A DNA stretch of 64,000 bases from Arachis hypogaea (GCF_003086295.3 NC_092055.1:125465484-125529483), one strand, 5' to 3'; shown: positions 44,637-58,700, numbered from the stretch's first letter. Program-made: numbers and translations. Notes: generated by a model from the letters alone, not told the origin.

Positions 44637-45959
44637 TGAGAGTAACACGAATTAGTGTTCAAATCCTACTAAATCATGTTATCTCGTAAAAAAAATAACC
44701 AATAACAATGTAAGACAATCATTTAGTATCATTTTCAAAAACTTTATTTACATGAAAATTTCATTATAAACTATATATAATTAAAGATGGCAACATTATC
44801 CGAATATAAGGGTATCTATCTCGTTTTTATCTAGTCAGGCTGGATAATTACCTGACCTGATACGAGATAAGTTTTTTGACGAGGAAGGATCTTCAGCTGG
44901 TCAGGAAAGATCGAGGGTAAGAAATACATATTCCTATCTCCCTGTTATATATATATAATATATGTAAAAGACTAATAAAATGATTAATAATATTATTTAA
45001 GAGGTAAATATCAAATCGGTAGTCAAAAGATTCTGACGTTGACAAAGTGGTACTTAATAGATGTTATTAATAAAATGGCTCTTAAAAGAAATTAAAATTT
45101 GACAAGTGTGCTCCTAAGTTCGCCGAAGCACTTCTCAATAAGAATGATGCTAAGACGGTCACCGCATTTTGATGATATGGCAACATCTAAACCTAATTAC
45201 TGAGCTATCTTTTTTAATTAATTAAAAATAAAGTCTAAGTGGAATTTTCATTCCCTGATTTAATTCAATCTTGCCATAAACCCTAATTTTCAATTCTGCA
45301 CTCTTATTCCTTCCAAATTGGTATCATTTCTGTTGTAGGCCATGGCTTCTTTTGTGGTGTTGAAGGTTTCGAGCCAAACGAACATCTTATTTGGGATCAC
45401 AAATCTTCACCGCGCATTTTTTCTATAGACGTTGCCTGATCCCTTTGTAAATGTTCTTCCTCTGCCTCTTCGTAGGAGGCATGTCGTTCTCCAGATCTTG
45501 TTCCCTAACTGTTTAACAAAACACCGCATTCAGAAAATTCAACCAACAAAAGAAAGAAAGAACGGAAAAATATGAGAAGAGCACTGGCCTGGTGGCGAAG
45601 AAAATTTATTGAGAGAGGTGTGTTCTGGAGATGATGATGAGAGAAATCGAAGTCAAAGTCATCACCTTGGTTGTTAGAGAATGGGTTAGGCTAAATTTCA
45701 GAGGCTACAAGATGACGAGAACGGTTGTGGGGGATGAACTTCACACATGCTTAACTTCTTGTGTTTGATCCTCCTAATATTATTATTTGTGTTATGTATA
45801 TGAAAAAATAAAGATATTTTTTAAGGAAGAGGGTTTTGGGGTTAAGAATGTGTTGTGAGTTGGAAGGACCTCCATTCTTGTTAGAAATCCATTCATGAAC
45901 CAATTTTCAAATTATTCAAGGTTTTTAAGAAGCATGAAGAATGAACCAAAGAGACTGAA
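44637..45959. other. Intergenic DNA with weak repeat signals
   Basis: AT-rich at first. A stretch at about 45003-45200 (GAGGTAAATATCAAATCGGT, then CAAAGTGGTACTTAATAG) looks like the end of a MULE-type MITE, but I found no matching partner end. No gene was recognised. Confidence 0.4.
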
Positions 45960-47018
45960 AAAGAGAGGAACTTATGGAATAATTAAGAAATTATCTCAGA
46001 GATACCCATGGACTGAAGATCATTGTTTTCATTGTACGTATATTATGGCGTCAAACTTTGTGACGATTGTTTGTTGTCATGAACTGGTGGTATTTTAACC
46101 ACATTGACACATATATACGGACTGATGCAATTGGGAAACCATATCTGGGACTTGTCCCTAGGTAATGTTGGGATGCATGGTGTAAACCGATACATGAGCT
46201 CATGGCCTGCTTAGGACATACATGCATCATATTGTTTGCGCATTTGTATGTGATTGTGTTTGCTTATCTTATTTCCTTGTGATTGTGATGTTTATCTCAT
46301 GGCAAATTGTTTGTCTGTTGATTTAGGTCTCTTACTTGTACTATTAGTTTGTGGATATATTGAGGTGACTAAGAACTGATGTTGTGGTTGAGAATTAATT
46401 ATGTGGCTGAGAGATAGTTAATATGACTAATTGTGTGATTGAGATTTGATTTGAGTTTAGAAAATTTAAAGAAAGTAATTAATTTTCTAAAGTAAAACTA
46501 AAAGTATTTTCAAAGGTTTGATAAAAATAGTTTTCTTGAGTAAGTTAATTATTTGTATTTTATTCATTACTTTTACGAAATTTCCATTTTCTATTGAGAA
46601 TGAGTGGTTTGTTCTCACCCCAAAATTTTCCACCCTTTCAGTAACACAGGTTTAAAGACTCACTGTGAAGCTGCGGATGGATAATGAATTTTGTTTCTGA
46701 ATCTAAATGCTTTTATAGAGTCCCCTCTCTCTTGTTACTTAAAATTTTATTTTAGACAGAGGGGTATGTGTTGTATTTGAGTTTTATTTGATTTTACTTG
46801 TATAAGATTTATTATTATTAGTATTTATGTGATTATTATTATTATTTGGAGATCTTTGGTATATGTTTTTAAAAAAACAAAATTTTCTAGAGTTTTCTTA
46901 AAATCTGGAATGCGATATCGATATAAAGGCTCAATATTAAATAGATAATAAAGAAAAACAGGTCAATAACACCTTACTTTTTGTACGATCATGACATGCT
47001 AGAAGTTGGGTCGTTACA
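45960..47018 (+). repeat. Truncated 5' LTR of a gypsy (Tekay-like) element
   Basis: About 1 kb that is homologous, in direct orientation, to 49735-50779, the last third of the complete LTR. It starts in mid-LTR near ACTTATGGAATAATTAAG, so its 5' two-thirds are missing. It ends GTCGTTACA, followed by a PBS. Confidence 0.8.
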
Positions 47019-47479
47019 ATTTGGTATCAGAGCAGTTCGTTCCCAGTAGAGCCTGAGGAGTGGACTGACTATGCTTTATTGCATGCTCTGTTGTGTGTCT
47101 CATGCTATTAAGGTATATTTAAGATACATTTGGCATGAATGTCTATGAGTACTTATTTTGGGAATGTTCATACTTAACTTGAGATTTTAAGACTGATCGC
47201 CTTAATGTTTATTGTTTGGTACAGATAAGACCTCAATGACTGTGAATAGGCATAGTTTAGTCGAGTTCCGAATGACGAATTGGTATGAGGCACAGCTATT
47301 TTCATAGTTTTTATGATCTCCATGGCTATTGCTATGTGAGGTATAGTTGTTGCACCAAATGGATTGTTCTCTTCGTTAAGATGGCTTGAACAAAATAGAT
47401 CGCTTGAAGATAGATCTTCTGCAACTTCTTGCACGTAACCGAAATTTTGAGAGCAAAATTTTCTTTAAGGAAGGTAGAA
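47019..47479 (+). mobile_element. Internal remnant between two LTRs, with PBS
   Basis: TGGTATCAGAGC (47022-47033) is a tRNA-iMet-type PBS directly after the LTR end. Only about 460 bp separate it from the start of the next LTR, so gag-pol has been deleted. No conserved coding sequence remains. Confidence 0.75.
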
Positions 47480-50400
47480 TGTAACGACTTAGTTTTTGGC
47501 GAAACGGAGTTTTTCAGAAGTTCAATAAAGGAAGTACCTCCAAGCACCTCTACTGCATCATCAAGTACCTCAATCTACATCATCATTATGTCATCACCAA
47601 GCAAGCACATCTACTAAGTTAAGCTCCACGATACGTTCGCGAAGAACATAGTTTTTGAGCGGCATCGATTAGGAATTTTAGATTCTAATTTTCATAATTA
47701 GTCTCAGTTTGACGAGTCGAACTCGATTTGCGAGCGAAGAGAAATAATCATATAATATTATTATTATATTAATATTAGAGCTGCTTGAGTAATATTATAA
47801 TATTATTTGATCTGCTTTAGTTAAAAACAGGAGATAAGTTTAACTAAACTCACAGTCTTTGGTGCAGGTTAATGCCAGCACTCTCTGATGATTTTAGCTA
47901 TGCTAATATCTCATCAGGTACCTTCTATTCTCATACTTATCATGCTACTAGTGTCATTTATACTAGTAGCTCAGATGTTTACCTCTAGATATTTTATTAC
48001 TTATGTTCTAATACATCTAGTTTTAGTCATCATCCACCTGAGATATTTTTAACAAACTTTTTTACCAACCAATCACCATTATTCACGGTTTCTCCACTCA
48101 CAAGGTGACACCTAGCAGCCCTTATCTCTCCTCCAACTGAACTTGAAGAACAAGAAAAGAAAAGAGAGAAAACTCCATGGTTCTTTGATCTTCAAAGCTT
48201 GATTTTTTTCTAACCAAAACTCCAATCAAAATTTTGAACCAATTAAAATGATCCTCTCTTCTTCCTTTTAAAATTCATGTCACTTCTCATGGTTCAAATT
48301 TAGGTTAGGTGGCTACTCATCTCTCCTCTTTAGTTCCGCTATGAACACCATGCTTGAACTTGTGTTTTCTTGTGTTTCTTCGATTTTCAATAAGTTTAAG
48401 GTGAGAAAATCTTCTCTAACTAGTAGCTGCAGATTTGGTTGAGTATGCACCATGAGATTTAAACTCGTTCTTGGTCAGATTTAGGAGGAAAAGTGAGCTA
48501 GGAACACTTGAAAGTGCAGCCAGTTTTTGGAGCAGTGAATTAAGGTAGGGTTTAATAAAATTAATCTTGATTAATTGTGTTTTAGTTATGTGATTGTTGT
48601 ATGGTTTGGCTATGCTTAAAATTAATTGTTTATATGAGTGATTCTAGTTGAAAATTTGATGAAATTTGGTTGAAAATCAAGTTTGTGAGTTCAGTTTTAT
48701 GGCTACTAGAAAAACAAATTCTAGCCCAGGTTTAGCCTCAAATTAATGATGAATTTGTGTTGAAATCAAGTGGAAAATATGGAACTTTAGTGGCTGCAAA
48801 TTTATTTTGAATTATGGTAAAAATCAGTTATCGAAAAGATTGCAAAACGGATTAGAATTGAAAAAAGAATTTGATGAATTTATGAAGAACACTTTGAATA
48901 CCACCAAGAACACTCAAGAACAGCTCTTTGATCTATTTTGGGGTCAAAGTACAAATATTAAAATATTTTGGAGTGAAAAGTATAAATACTAAAAGTTTAG
49001 GGGGTTAAAGTATAAATATCAAAAGTTAAGGGTGGTTAAGTCCTATTTTTAGGGGAAATTATGTCCAAATGTTTATAAAAATATACAAATTTAACTAAAA
49101 TAAATTATATGAACTGAGCCTTAGATGTTTGATTGATGAATTTGAAACTTGATAACTGGAAATGAATATTTAAGGACTTGTTTGATGGTTATCGATTGTT
49201 TATAAAATTAAAAGGTGGGTATTCTTTTAAAAGTATTAAGGGTAGATTTAAAGTGCTTGAAAATGATTTCAGTTAAAATTGATAAAGTAAAGATTGTGAA
49301 ATGGTTTGATGGTTGAGGTTTGAAAAAAAGAATGCTTAAGAAAGATAAAGGAGAGTTTAAAGAATGAAAAGAGGATTTGGTTTTAATTGAATGTTTAAAT
49401 GCGGGGAGTACCCATGAACTGAACGATCATTGATCTCGAAAAAACCTATGAATTATTGACTGGTTAAATGCAGGGAGTACCCACAAACTGAACGATCATT
49501 GGTCTCGAAAAAACCTACAGACTGTTAATTGTTTTAAATGCAGGAAGTATCCACGAATTGAATGATCGTTGATCTCGAAAAAACCTATGGACTGATTGAT
49601 TGTTTATATTTGGAGAGTACCCACGAACTAAATGATTGTTGATCTTAGAAAAACCTACAGATTGTTGATTGTTTAAATCTGGATAATATCCACAAACTAA
49701 ATGATCATGGATCTCGTGAAAACCTATGGAATGATTAACAAAATGATCTCGGAGACGCCCACGGATTGAAGATCACTGTTTCCATTGTACGTATATTATG
49801 ACGTCAAACTTTGCGACAATTGCCTGTTGTCACGGACTGGTGGTATTTTAACCACATCGACACATATACACGAATTGATGCAATTGGGAAACCATATCTG
49901 GGACTTGTCCCTAGGTAATGTCGGGTTGCAGGGTGTAAACGGGCACATGAGCTCATGGCCTGCTTAAAACAGACATGCATCATATTGTTTGCGCATTTGT
50001 ATTTAATTGTGTTTGCTTATTTTATTTCTTTGTGATTGTGATGTTTGTCTCATTGTGAATTGTTTGTGTGCTGATTTAAGTCTCTTACTTGTGCTATTAG
50101 TTTGTGGATGTATTGGAGTGACTAAGAACTGATGTTGTGATTAGAAATTAATTATGTGGCTGAGAGATAGTTAATATGACTAATTGTGTGATTAAGATTT
50201 GATTTGAGTTTAGAAATTTTAAAGAAAGTAATTAATTATCTAAAATAAAACTAAAAGTATTTTCAAAGGTTTGATAAAAATAGTTTTTTTGAGTAAGTTA
50301 ATTATTTGTATTTTTTTCATTACTTTTATGGCATTTCCATTTTCTACTGAAAATGAATGGTTTGTTGTCACCCTAAAATTTTCCACCCTTTCAGTGCCAT

Positions 50401-50779
50401 GCATAGGTTTGAAGATTCACTGTGAAGCTGCAGACGGATAATGAATTTTATTTCTAAATCTAGATGCTTTTATAGAGTCCCGTCGCTCTTGTTGCTTAAA
50501 ATTTTATTTTAGACAGAGGGATATGTGTTATAGTTGAGTTTTATTTGATTTTACTTGTATAAGATTTATTATTATTAGTATTTATGTGATTATTATTATT
50601 TGGAGATCTTTGATATATGATTTTTAATGAAATATAAACAAAATTTTCTGGAATTTTCTTAAAATCTGGAATGTGATATCAATATAAAGGCTGAATATTA
50701 AATAGATAATAAAGAAAAACAGGTTAGTAACACCTTACTTTTAGTACGATCTTGACGTGCTAGAAATTGGGTTGTTACA
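47480..50779 (+). repeat. Complete 3.3-kb LTR of the gypsy (Tekay-like) element
   Basis: Starts TGTAACGACTTAG and ends GGGTTGTTACA (TG...CA). The last third duplicates 45960-47018. It contains a five-copy tandem repeat at 49398-49745. Short open frames within it are not genes. The LTR layout and some sequence match the LTR at 24493-26176. Confidence 0.8.
49398..49745 (+). repeat. Five-copy tandem repeat (68-72 bp) inside the LTR
   Basis: Each copy has GGGAGTACCCA(T/C)(G/A)AACTGAA followed by GATC(A/G)TTGATCTCGAAAAAACC and a TTGATTGTTTAAAT spacer, with drift toward the last copy. This part is missing from the truncated left LTR. Confidence 0.88.
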
Positions 50780-51419
50780 CCAAACACACAAATCGACATA
50801 GCACTAAAAATAAGAAATGTTTATGGCTGTAATTATGTTTAAAGGCAATCTAAAAGCTGCTTTCGTTACCGTAGCTGCTGAGACCAGTGCAGGAGCCCCC
50901 GAAATGTGCTCTTTGTTTGCTGTTGCGGAAAGATCGACAGTGACGGTTGATATTCGTGTAACCGGTGTGACTTAGTCATTTTTTCTCACCTTTCTAAATT
51001 ATTATAAGCCCGCCTACACATAGCGAAATGGGTGATTTGCTGCGGAGGGGCTTGAGGACTTACTTTTTCTTTAAGCATTCATTGATCGCAATATGATAAA
51101 ACTTTTAGACCTCCGACAATTTCCACAAAAATGTGTTGAATTTGGAATTTTTTTTGACAGAATAAAACCTAATTACTAGATTACTATATTGAATGTAATA
51201 CTCACAAAAAAAAGGTACATTATGTTTTTTACTTTTAAGATTTGTGATTTTTTAAAAATATATTTAACGATTAATTTTATTCAATTTTGTTAATGATATT
51301 TTTAATTTATTTCAAAATTATTTCTGGACATTAACTCCATCTAAAATATGAGAGACAAAATTAAAAATATCCAAAGCGATTTTAATACAAATAAAAAACG
51401 TTAGTATTATGTATATGGA
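50780..51419. other. Intergenic DNA
   Basis: No gene or familiar repeat. A slightly GC-richer patch lies at 50870-51060, with no open frame of note. Confidence 0.45.
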
Positions 51420-51990
51420 CTAGAATTATGACACAGAGAATTGAAAGAAATACTGAACTTGTATTGATTACTTAATTGTGTTCACATGAACTAGTAAAAA
51501 ACTATTTATACACAAGCTATCCTAATTAACTAATAAAAACTTATCCAAAACAAAAAGGTAAGCCTAACAGAATCAGTTGCACACTCACATAACTGATAAG
51601 TTGAATTGCACTATCCTAGGTTGATTCTTCTTATACCCTTAACTCTCCCTCCCCACAAACTTTGGTAGGGGATGTCATACACTCTAAGTTTGATCCTAAA
51701 TTTATCAAAGAGATGAAGAGATTGTGATTTAGTAAGGATATCTGCAATTTGATCCTGGATTGGGATGTGAACAACATACAAATTCTTTTGATTCACCAAT
51801 TTTCTAAGGAAGTGAAGGTTTAGCTTACGGTGTTTGTATCTACTATGAAGAATGGGATTGGCAACAAGATGGCGGCCACTAAGGTTGTCACGATAGATGG
51901 TTGGAGCAATTTTTTGGAAAATTTTTAACTCTTGGAATAGCTGTTGCAAGGCCATGAGTTTAGTTTGTGTGATGGCAAGAGCTTTATATT
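51420..51990 (-). pseudogene. Truncated Copia RNase H end plus 3' flank
   Basis: Read on -, codons from about 51985 give ALAITQTKLMALQQLFQELK, then IYRDN (usually YCDN), HLVANPILHSRYKHRKLNLH, FLRKLVNQKNLYVVHIPIQD and QIADILTKSQS. This is the C-terminal end of a Copia RNase H, stopping near 51611. A purine-rich GGGGAGGGAGAGTTAAGG follows, like a polypurine tract, then LTR-like sequence to about 51420. Everything upstream of the RNase H fragment is gone. The changes CDN to RDN and HLETDLHFLRE to HRKLNLHFLRK indicate decay. Confidence 0.8.
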
Positions 51991-52230
51991 ATGTTACTAT
52001 GCTACTTCTATTGGGAATAAGAAATATGACCATAATCTAATCAATCATGTGTCAAATAATTTGTTATTGTTATTATATTAAAATGTTAATATAATAAGGT
52101 CCTTGATTAAATTTAGTGATTTATCATTCTCATAGTGATCATAATAATGAGAGATAAATCTTTTATAATTTAATCTAAATTGTTCTTGGTTATAGGATTA
52201 TTAAAAAGGACATCAGTAATCTGAAAAGAT

Positions 52231-52275
<45 letters not shown>

Positions 52276-52490
52276 GGTATTCATTGGATGAAGATTAATA
52301 AATTTCATTTATTAAATTATATACATATATGGTGCATATAGAGATATGACCATTGAACTGACCCACTTTGAGAATTCCTAATGGTTATAATTATCGTATA
52401 TTTGTCAATATAATATTCTCAAAATGAACACAGTAATAGAGTTCCTTTGACTTGCGACTATCATAATAATTAACAATGTATTTATTAGGA
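51991..52490. other. AT-rich DNA with (AT)n microsatellite
   Basis: The AT repeat spans about 52232-52274. No gene was seen. Confidence 0.6.
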
Positions 52491-52494
52491 GGAG

Positions 52495-55400
52495 TTGGAC
52501 GAAAGAAGAACGGACCGGGCAAACCAGGGATGCCAAAAGATGCAATTCCAGGAAGGGGAGAACAATATGGTAGAGGTAGGAGGTGAAGACGAAGTTGTGG
52601 AACATGAAAATGTCAAACAATGGGATACAGAGGATGTTGGATCCGATACAGAAGCAGAAGATGCAAATCAAAATACTGATCAGAGGCTTACGCAGAAAGA
52701 TCAGTTAATCGAAAATAAGAAAACATGGAAGCTAGCAATGGAGTCTGGTACGGTTTTTTATGATGAAGAAGAAGACATTATGACGATTTTACAGAGTCAA
52801 AATGAAGCTATTGCGGGTTAAAGAAGGATGGTAAAACAAAAGGAGAAAGCTAGGAGGAGTAGGCCCAAACAACATAATAAGGTGTGTAAAAATTCTTTTA
52901 AATGATTTATAGTTGCTGGAATATTAGAGGACTAAGAGGGGATGGAAAGGTGAGTATGGTGAAAGAGTTGAAGAAAAAGTATAAGTTGAATATATGCTAG
53001 GATTGATTGAAACTAAGAGGGAGGTAGTGACTAAGTTTGATGTAGTACGATTGTGGGGTTGTGACACGGTGGGTTAGGACTATGTGGAATCAGTAGGTGC
53101 CTCTGGTTGTTTATTATTAATGTGGGATGGTTTCTTATTTAAACAGTCGAATTGCTATAAAGGGGATGGTTGGTTATGTGTTGAAGGTTTGTTGATAAAA
53201 AATAACTTTAACTGTGCATTCTGCTTGGTGTATGGAGCACATGTACGGAGTGAGAAACTGGTGATGTGGGAGGAGTTAAGCTATATTGTGGGTTTATGTC
53301 AAGTTTTGTATTATTTCATGGGAGACTTTAACGAGATACTAAGGTTGGAAGAAAGGAAAGGCGCTGCTAGTTTACCGGGATCTGCGGAAGATTTTAAGGA
53401 ATGCTGCAAGATTTACAGCTAGTGGATTTACCCCTAACTGATTGGAAATACACATGGTTTCGAAGTCGATCTTGTAGCTACATTGATAGGATTCTCGTTA
53501 GTGTGGAGTGGCTTGAGGGGTTTCTAGATACTCGGTTGAAAGGGGGACTTAGAGGGCTATTAGATCATTGGCCGTTGATTCTAAAAGATACAAGACTTAG
53601 TGCAGATCCAAGACCTTTTCGAAGCTTAGATTCCTGGTTTACACATGAAGGGTTTCTGAGGATGGTGAAGGATGAGTGGAGAAACTTGGGTGATGAACAG
53701 TTCACTAATAAGTTGAAGGCCTTGACGGTACCGCTGAAGAGATGGCATAAGGAAAATTTTGGGGACATGGACAACAGGATAAAGAGTTTGAGGAAGAGAT
53801 TAAAAAGATTGATGATATGGTTAGTGCTAGTAGTTATGACAGAACATTGGAGGCTAGACGAAAGGCTCTTGTGACATGTTGTGCGAAGTGGTATGCCAGA
53901 AAGGAGATTCATTGGAAGCAGATGTCTCGATCTCAACATGCTAGAGATATGGACAAGAATAATAGATACTTCCATAACCTAGCGTTGGCTAGAAGGAGGA
54001 ACAACATAATCGATTCTCTAGTAATTAATGGCAGATTGGTGAGGAACCAGGCCAGAATAAAAGTTGCAATTACATGATTTTATGAAGATTTGTATCAGCA
54101 GAAATATTCTCCTATAATTGGGATCCGTGATGGATTGGTAAAGCGGATTGATGATGAAGAGGCAGCAGTGTTAGAGGTGATGGAATCACCTAAGGGAATA
54201 CGAGAGGCAGTCTGGGATTGTGAGTTCAGTAAAGTACCAGGTAGTGATGGGTACAATATGAACTTCATAAAGAAATGTTAGGGTGAGATTGGCCAAGAAT
54301 TTACTGTAGCTGTGTTGGGATTTTTCTAAAGTGTGAAGTTACCTACTGATACTAATGTAACATGGGTGGCGCTAGCTCCAAAATGTGTTGGAGCCAAGAA
54401 AATTAAAGACCTAAGGCCAATTAGTATGGTTGGTTGTATTTATAAGGTGATATCCAAAGTTTTGGTGAGAAGAATGCATTTAGTAATGCCAGGTTTAGTG
54501 GGAGAGACTCAGTCTGCATTTGTAAAGGGACACAAAATACATGATAGTGCTCTCATTTCTTGTGAGACGGTCCAATGGTTGAAGTTTCGAAAGAAGCAGG
54601 TGGCAATTATCAAACTAGACTTTCAGAAAGCTTACGACAGAGTGAGATGGAGCTTTGTAGATATTGTGCTACAAAAGATGGGTTTTGGTCTTAGATGGAA
54701 GGCATGGGTGAAAGAATGTGTGACTACGGCATCTATGTCGGTGTTGATTAATAGGTCACCATCCAAGCCGTTCAGGATGGATAGAGGTCTTAGACAAGGA
54801 GATCATCTTTCTCCTTTTCTATTCGTTCTTGTTGTTGACATCTTGCACATGATGGTGGGTGAGGCAGTCAGGAATGGACGCATTTTTCCACTGTTGGTGG
54901 GAAGAGACAACATAGAGTTGTCGCATCTCCAATTTACAGATGATACAATTTTATTTTGCCCACAGAAAATGGAGACATTAGTGAATTATAAGAGGCTTCT
55001 ACATTGTTTTAAGTTGATGTCTGGCCTGGTATTAACTTTGATAAGTCAAACCTGATTTCGGTTAACTGTGAGAAGGAATGGGTGATGAATATGTGTGGTT
55101 TATTGGGATATGCCGAGGCTACTTTACCTGATAGGTACCTAGGAATCTCTCTAGGTGCAAACTCTTGGTTGGTGAAAACCTGAAAATCAATCATAGACAA
55201 GGTGGATGATAAGTTTAGCTTATGGAAAGTGAAGTCTCTCAACAAAGTTGATAAGCTGGTTCTCATAAAATCTGTTCTTAATAGCTTGTCGGTCTACTAC
55301 TTAAGCCTGTATAAGATGCCAAAGGCGGTTGTAGAAAAGATAATTGGGTTACAGAAAAGGTTTTTGTGGAGTAAAGAAGATGGGAATAACGGTATACCAC

Positions 55401-55733
55401 TTGTGAAATGGAAGATGGTGCAAGCTCCGAAAAAGTTAGGTGGTTTGGGGGTGGGAGATGCATTAATCAGGAATGCGTCACTTCTGTTTAAGTGGTAGTG
55501 GCGTTTTTCAAAGGAAGATTGCCCCTTGTGGAAGAAGATTGTATGCTCTTGTAATTATTTGAACCCAATTGTAATTTTGGCAAAACAGCCATTACCGTCA
55601 AGAGGTGGCCCGTGAAAAGATATTTGCCAACTTAATATTAAAGAGCAACAGGTAAGAGATATGATGATCAGTGTTTTGTCTATGCATGTGGGAAATGGCA
55701 GACATATTTGATTTTGGGAGGATGATTGGTTAC
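52495..55733 (+). pseudogene. Degenerate L1-type LINE (ORF2: endonuclease and reverse transcriptase)
   Basis: An acidic open frame at 52495-52821 may be the ORF1/ORF2 linker. ORF2 begins near 52903 with YSCWNIRGLRGDGKV, the usual start of plant LINE endonucleases. GDFNEI (about 53320) and LLDHWPL (about 53560) mark later endonuclease motifs. Reverse transcriptase motifs lie at 54390-55060: LRPISMVGCIYKVISK, GETQSAFVKG, IKLDFQKAYDRVRW, GLRQGDHLSPFLFVLVVDIL and QFTDDTILF, where FTDD replaces the usual FADD. Downstream there is RFLWSKEDG, then KMVQAPKKLGGLGVGDALIR. At least eight stops or frameshifts break the frame (for example near 53000, 53077, 53400, 53820, 54075, 54279, 54327, 55030 and 55181), so it is not functional. 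It is cut off at 55733 by the LTR element; its 3' end should lie beyond the window. Confidence 0.88.
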
Positions 55734-58700
55734 TGATAAACCACTATTTTATGGTTTATCTTGTGCTAATTTGAGTGGTTTTTATCAGCTTTTCACCCAC
55801 TTATTCATATGACTTGCATGGTTTTACAATTCCTTCCTGGATTTATTCTATGATTGAAAACTTGCTTCCTAAAGCTTTAAATTGTGTATTTTAATTTCTC
55901 CTTTATACCATTCGATGCCGTGATCTGTGTGTTAAATGTTTCAGGCCTCATAGGGCAGGAATGACTTAGAGAATGGAGAAGAAGCTTGCAAAAATGGAAG
56001 GAGCACAAGAAATAAAGGAGACAACCAGTGAAAAGTGACGCGCACGCATGGCTCACGCGTGCGTGCAAAACGGAGAAAATCACAGCGACGCATACTGATA
56101 AACCCCATTTGTAGGGTTTATCTTGTACTTGATTTAGAGGATTTTATAACCTTTTACCCACATTTATCCAATGAAATAGCATGGTTTTATAACTTCTCCT
56201 TTAATTATGCTTAAGTGTGAAAACATGCTTTAAGGTCTTAAAATAGCTAAATTCAATTCACCTTGATTCCATTAGATGCCTTGATATGTGTGTTAAGTGA
56301 TTTCAGATTTAGGAGGCAAAGATTGGATCAAGGGAATGAAGGAAAAGCATGTAAAAATGGAGAACTCATGAAGAAATGAAGGAATCGCAAAAGCTGTCAA
56401 GCCGACCTCTTCGCACTTAAACGACCATAACTTGAGCTACAAAGGTCCAAATGATGCGGTTTTAGTTGCGTTGGAAAGCTAACATCCGGGGCTTCGAAAT
56501 GATATAATATTTGCCATAGTTAAATTATATTTAGGGGGCGCACATGCGCCGATTTGCACGTGATTCATTAAAAGCAAATTAGTGGCCAGTGAATTCTAAA
56601 GCCTTGTGGGCCCAATCCAACTCATTTCTAATACTATTTAACCCAATGATTGAAGAGGGATGAGACATCTAGTCATTAGTTGAGTTTTATTTTAGTTTTC
56701 ACATGCTTTTAGTTAGTTTTAGAGAGAGAAGCTCTCACTTCTCTCTAGGATTAGGAGTAGGTTAGATCTAGATTAGGAATTCTTAGATCTAGGTTAATTT
56801 CATGCTTTGATTTACTTTTCCTTTGCAATTTCTTCTTCTTCTACATCTCTTCTCTCTAGTTTAGCATTTAATTCTTGTAATCCTTTATTTTTATGTTCAT
56901 GCACTTTTGTTTCTTCTATTTTCATTTCAATGCAATTTATGTTTTCATGTTCCTTTATTGTTCATTTGATTTGTTGTTGTTTGATTTCTTGCAATTGAGT
57001 AGTTTAGATTTACTTTCCTTGCACTTTTTACTATGCTTTCCTTTTATGCCTTCCAAGTGTTTGATAAAATTCTTGGTTGGATTTTAGTATAGATTTTGTT
57101 CCTCTTGGCCTAGGTAGAGTAATTAGAGACGCTTGAGTTATCTAATTCCCTTGTTGATTGATAATTAGAAGTAGCTAATTGGTTTGGATACCACTAAAGC
57201 TAGTCTTTCCCTTGGGAGTTGCCTAGGACATGTGGAATCAAGTTGATTCATCCACTTGACTTTCCTCCATGGTTAGAGGTTAACTAAGTGATAGCAATGG
57301 ATAATTTGTGGTCACAATTGAGGAGGATAACTAGGATATGACTTCTAGTTCTCATACCTTGCCAAGAGCTTTGTTAGTTGTTATTTTACTTTCTTTGCCA
57401 TTTATATTTCATGCCTCTTATCAAAAACCCCAAAACATACCTCATAACCAATAACAAGACACTTTATTGCAATTCCTAGGGAGAACGACCCGAGGTTCAA
57501 TACTTCGGTTTATAAATTTAGGGGTTTGTAACTTGTGACAAACAAATTTTTGTATGAAAGGATTGATGTTGGTTTAGAAACTATATTACAACGAGATTCA
57601 TTTGTGAAATTCTAAACCACACAAAAGTCCAATCATCACATACGCGTGCTTGACGCGTACGCGTGGAAGCAAATCAGCACAACGACGCGAGCGCGCGCCT
57701 GACGCCACGCGTGGAAAGGGAATTCGGCCAATGACGCAAACGCGTGGACGACGCGTACGCGTGGCATGCGCGATCTGCAGAAAATTCAGAAAACGCTGGG
57801 GGCGACTTCGGGCCACGTTTTGACCCAGTTTTCGTCCCAGAAACACAGATTTAAGTCAGAGAACATGCAGAGACTCAGGAGGTTCTGATAATTGATAATT
57901 TTAGGATTAGATGTAGTTTTAGAGAGAGAGGTTCTCTCCTCTCTCTTAGGATTAAGATTTAGGATTTTTGTTATGTTTAAGCTATGATCTCTTCAATCAC
58001 AGGTTCAATATTCCTTTAATTTATTTTCTACTTTTATTTATTCCATTACTTTAATTGTCATTTATCTTTTCATTATTGATTTACAAACTTTCCATGTTAG
58101 GATTTGAATTTATGTTTAAATGCAATTTGAGGTATTTCAGATTAATGATTGTTTTATTTATGATGCTTTCAATTCAATTTAAATTTATTTTCCCCTTTTG
58201 ACTTTGGTTAAGTAATTAGCAACACTTGAGTTATCAAACTCAACTGTTGATTGAAATTAGAATTCTTTGCTGGTTAATTTGTACTCCAATAACTCTAGTC
58301 TTTCCATAGGAGTTGACTAGGACTTGAGGATCAAATTAATTAGTCCACGTGACTCTCCTTTGTTTAGCAAGGATTAATTTAAGTGGGAGCAAAATCCAAT
58401 TCTCATCACACCTGATAAGGATAACTAGGATAGGACTTCAATTTCTTATACCTTGCCAAGAGATTTTATTAATTATTAATTTATTTTTCTTGTTATTTAA
58501 ATTACTTGTTCCCTATTTCAAAAACCCAAAAATATACTGTTTTACATAACCAATAATAAATCATACCTCCCTGCAATTCCTTGAGAAGACGACCCGAGGT
58601 TTAAATACTTCGGTTATAAATTTTATTGAGTTTTGTTACTTGTGACAACCAAACTTTTGTACGAAAGGATTCTCTGTTGGTTTAGAAGCTATACTTACAA

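Noticed and set aside
45300..45760. Possible small gene around the ATG near 45342
   Set aside because: The frame closes quickly and I could not find splice-consistent continuation or a familiar protein.
47022..47033. TGGTATCAGAGC as part of a tRNA gene
   Set aside because: Only the short tRNA-complementary stretch is present, directly after an LTR, so it is a primer binding site.
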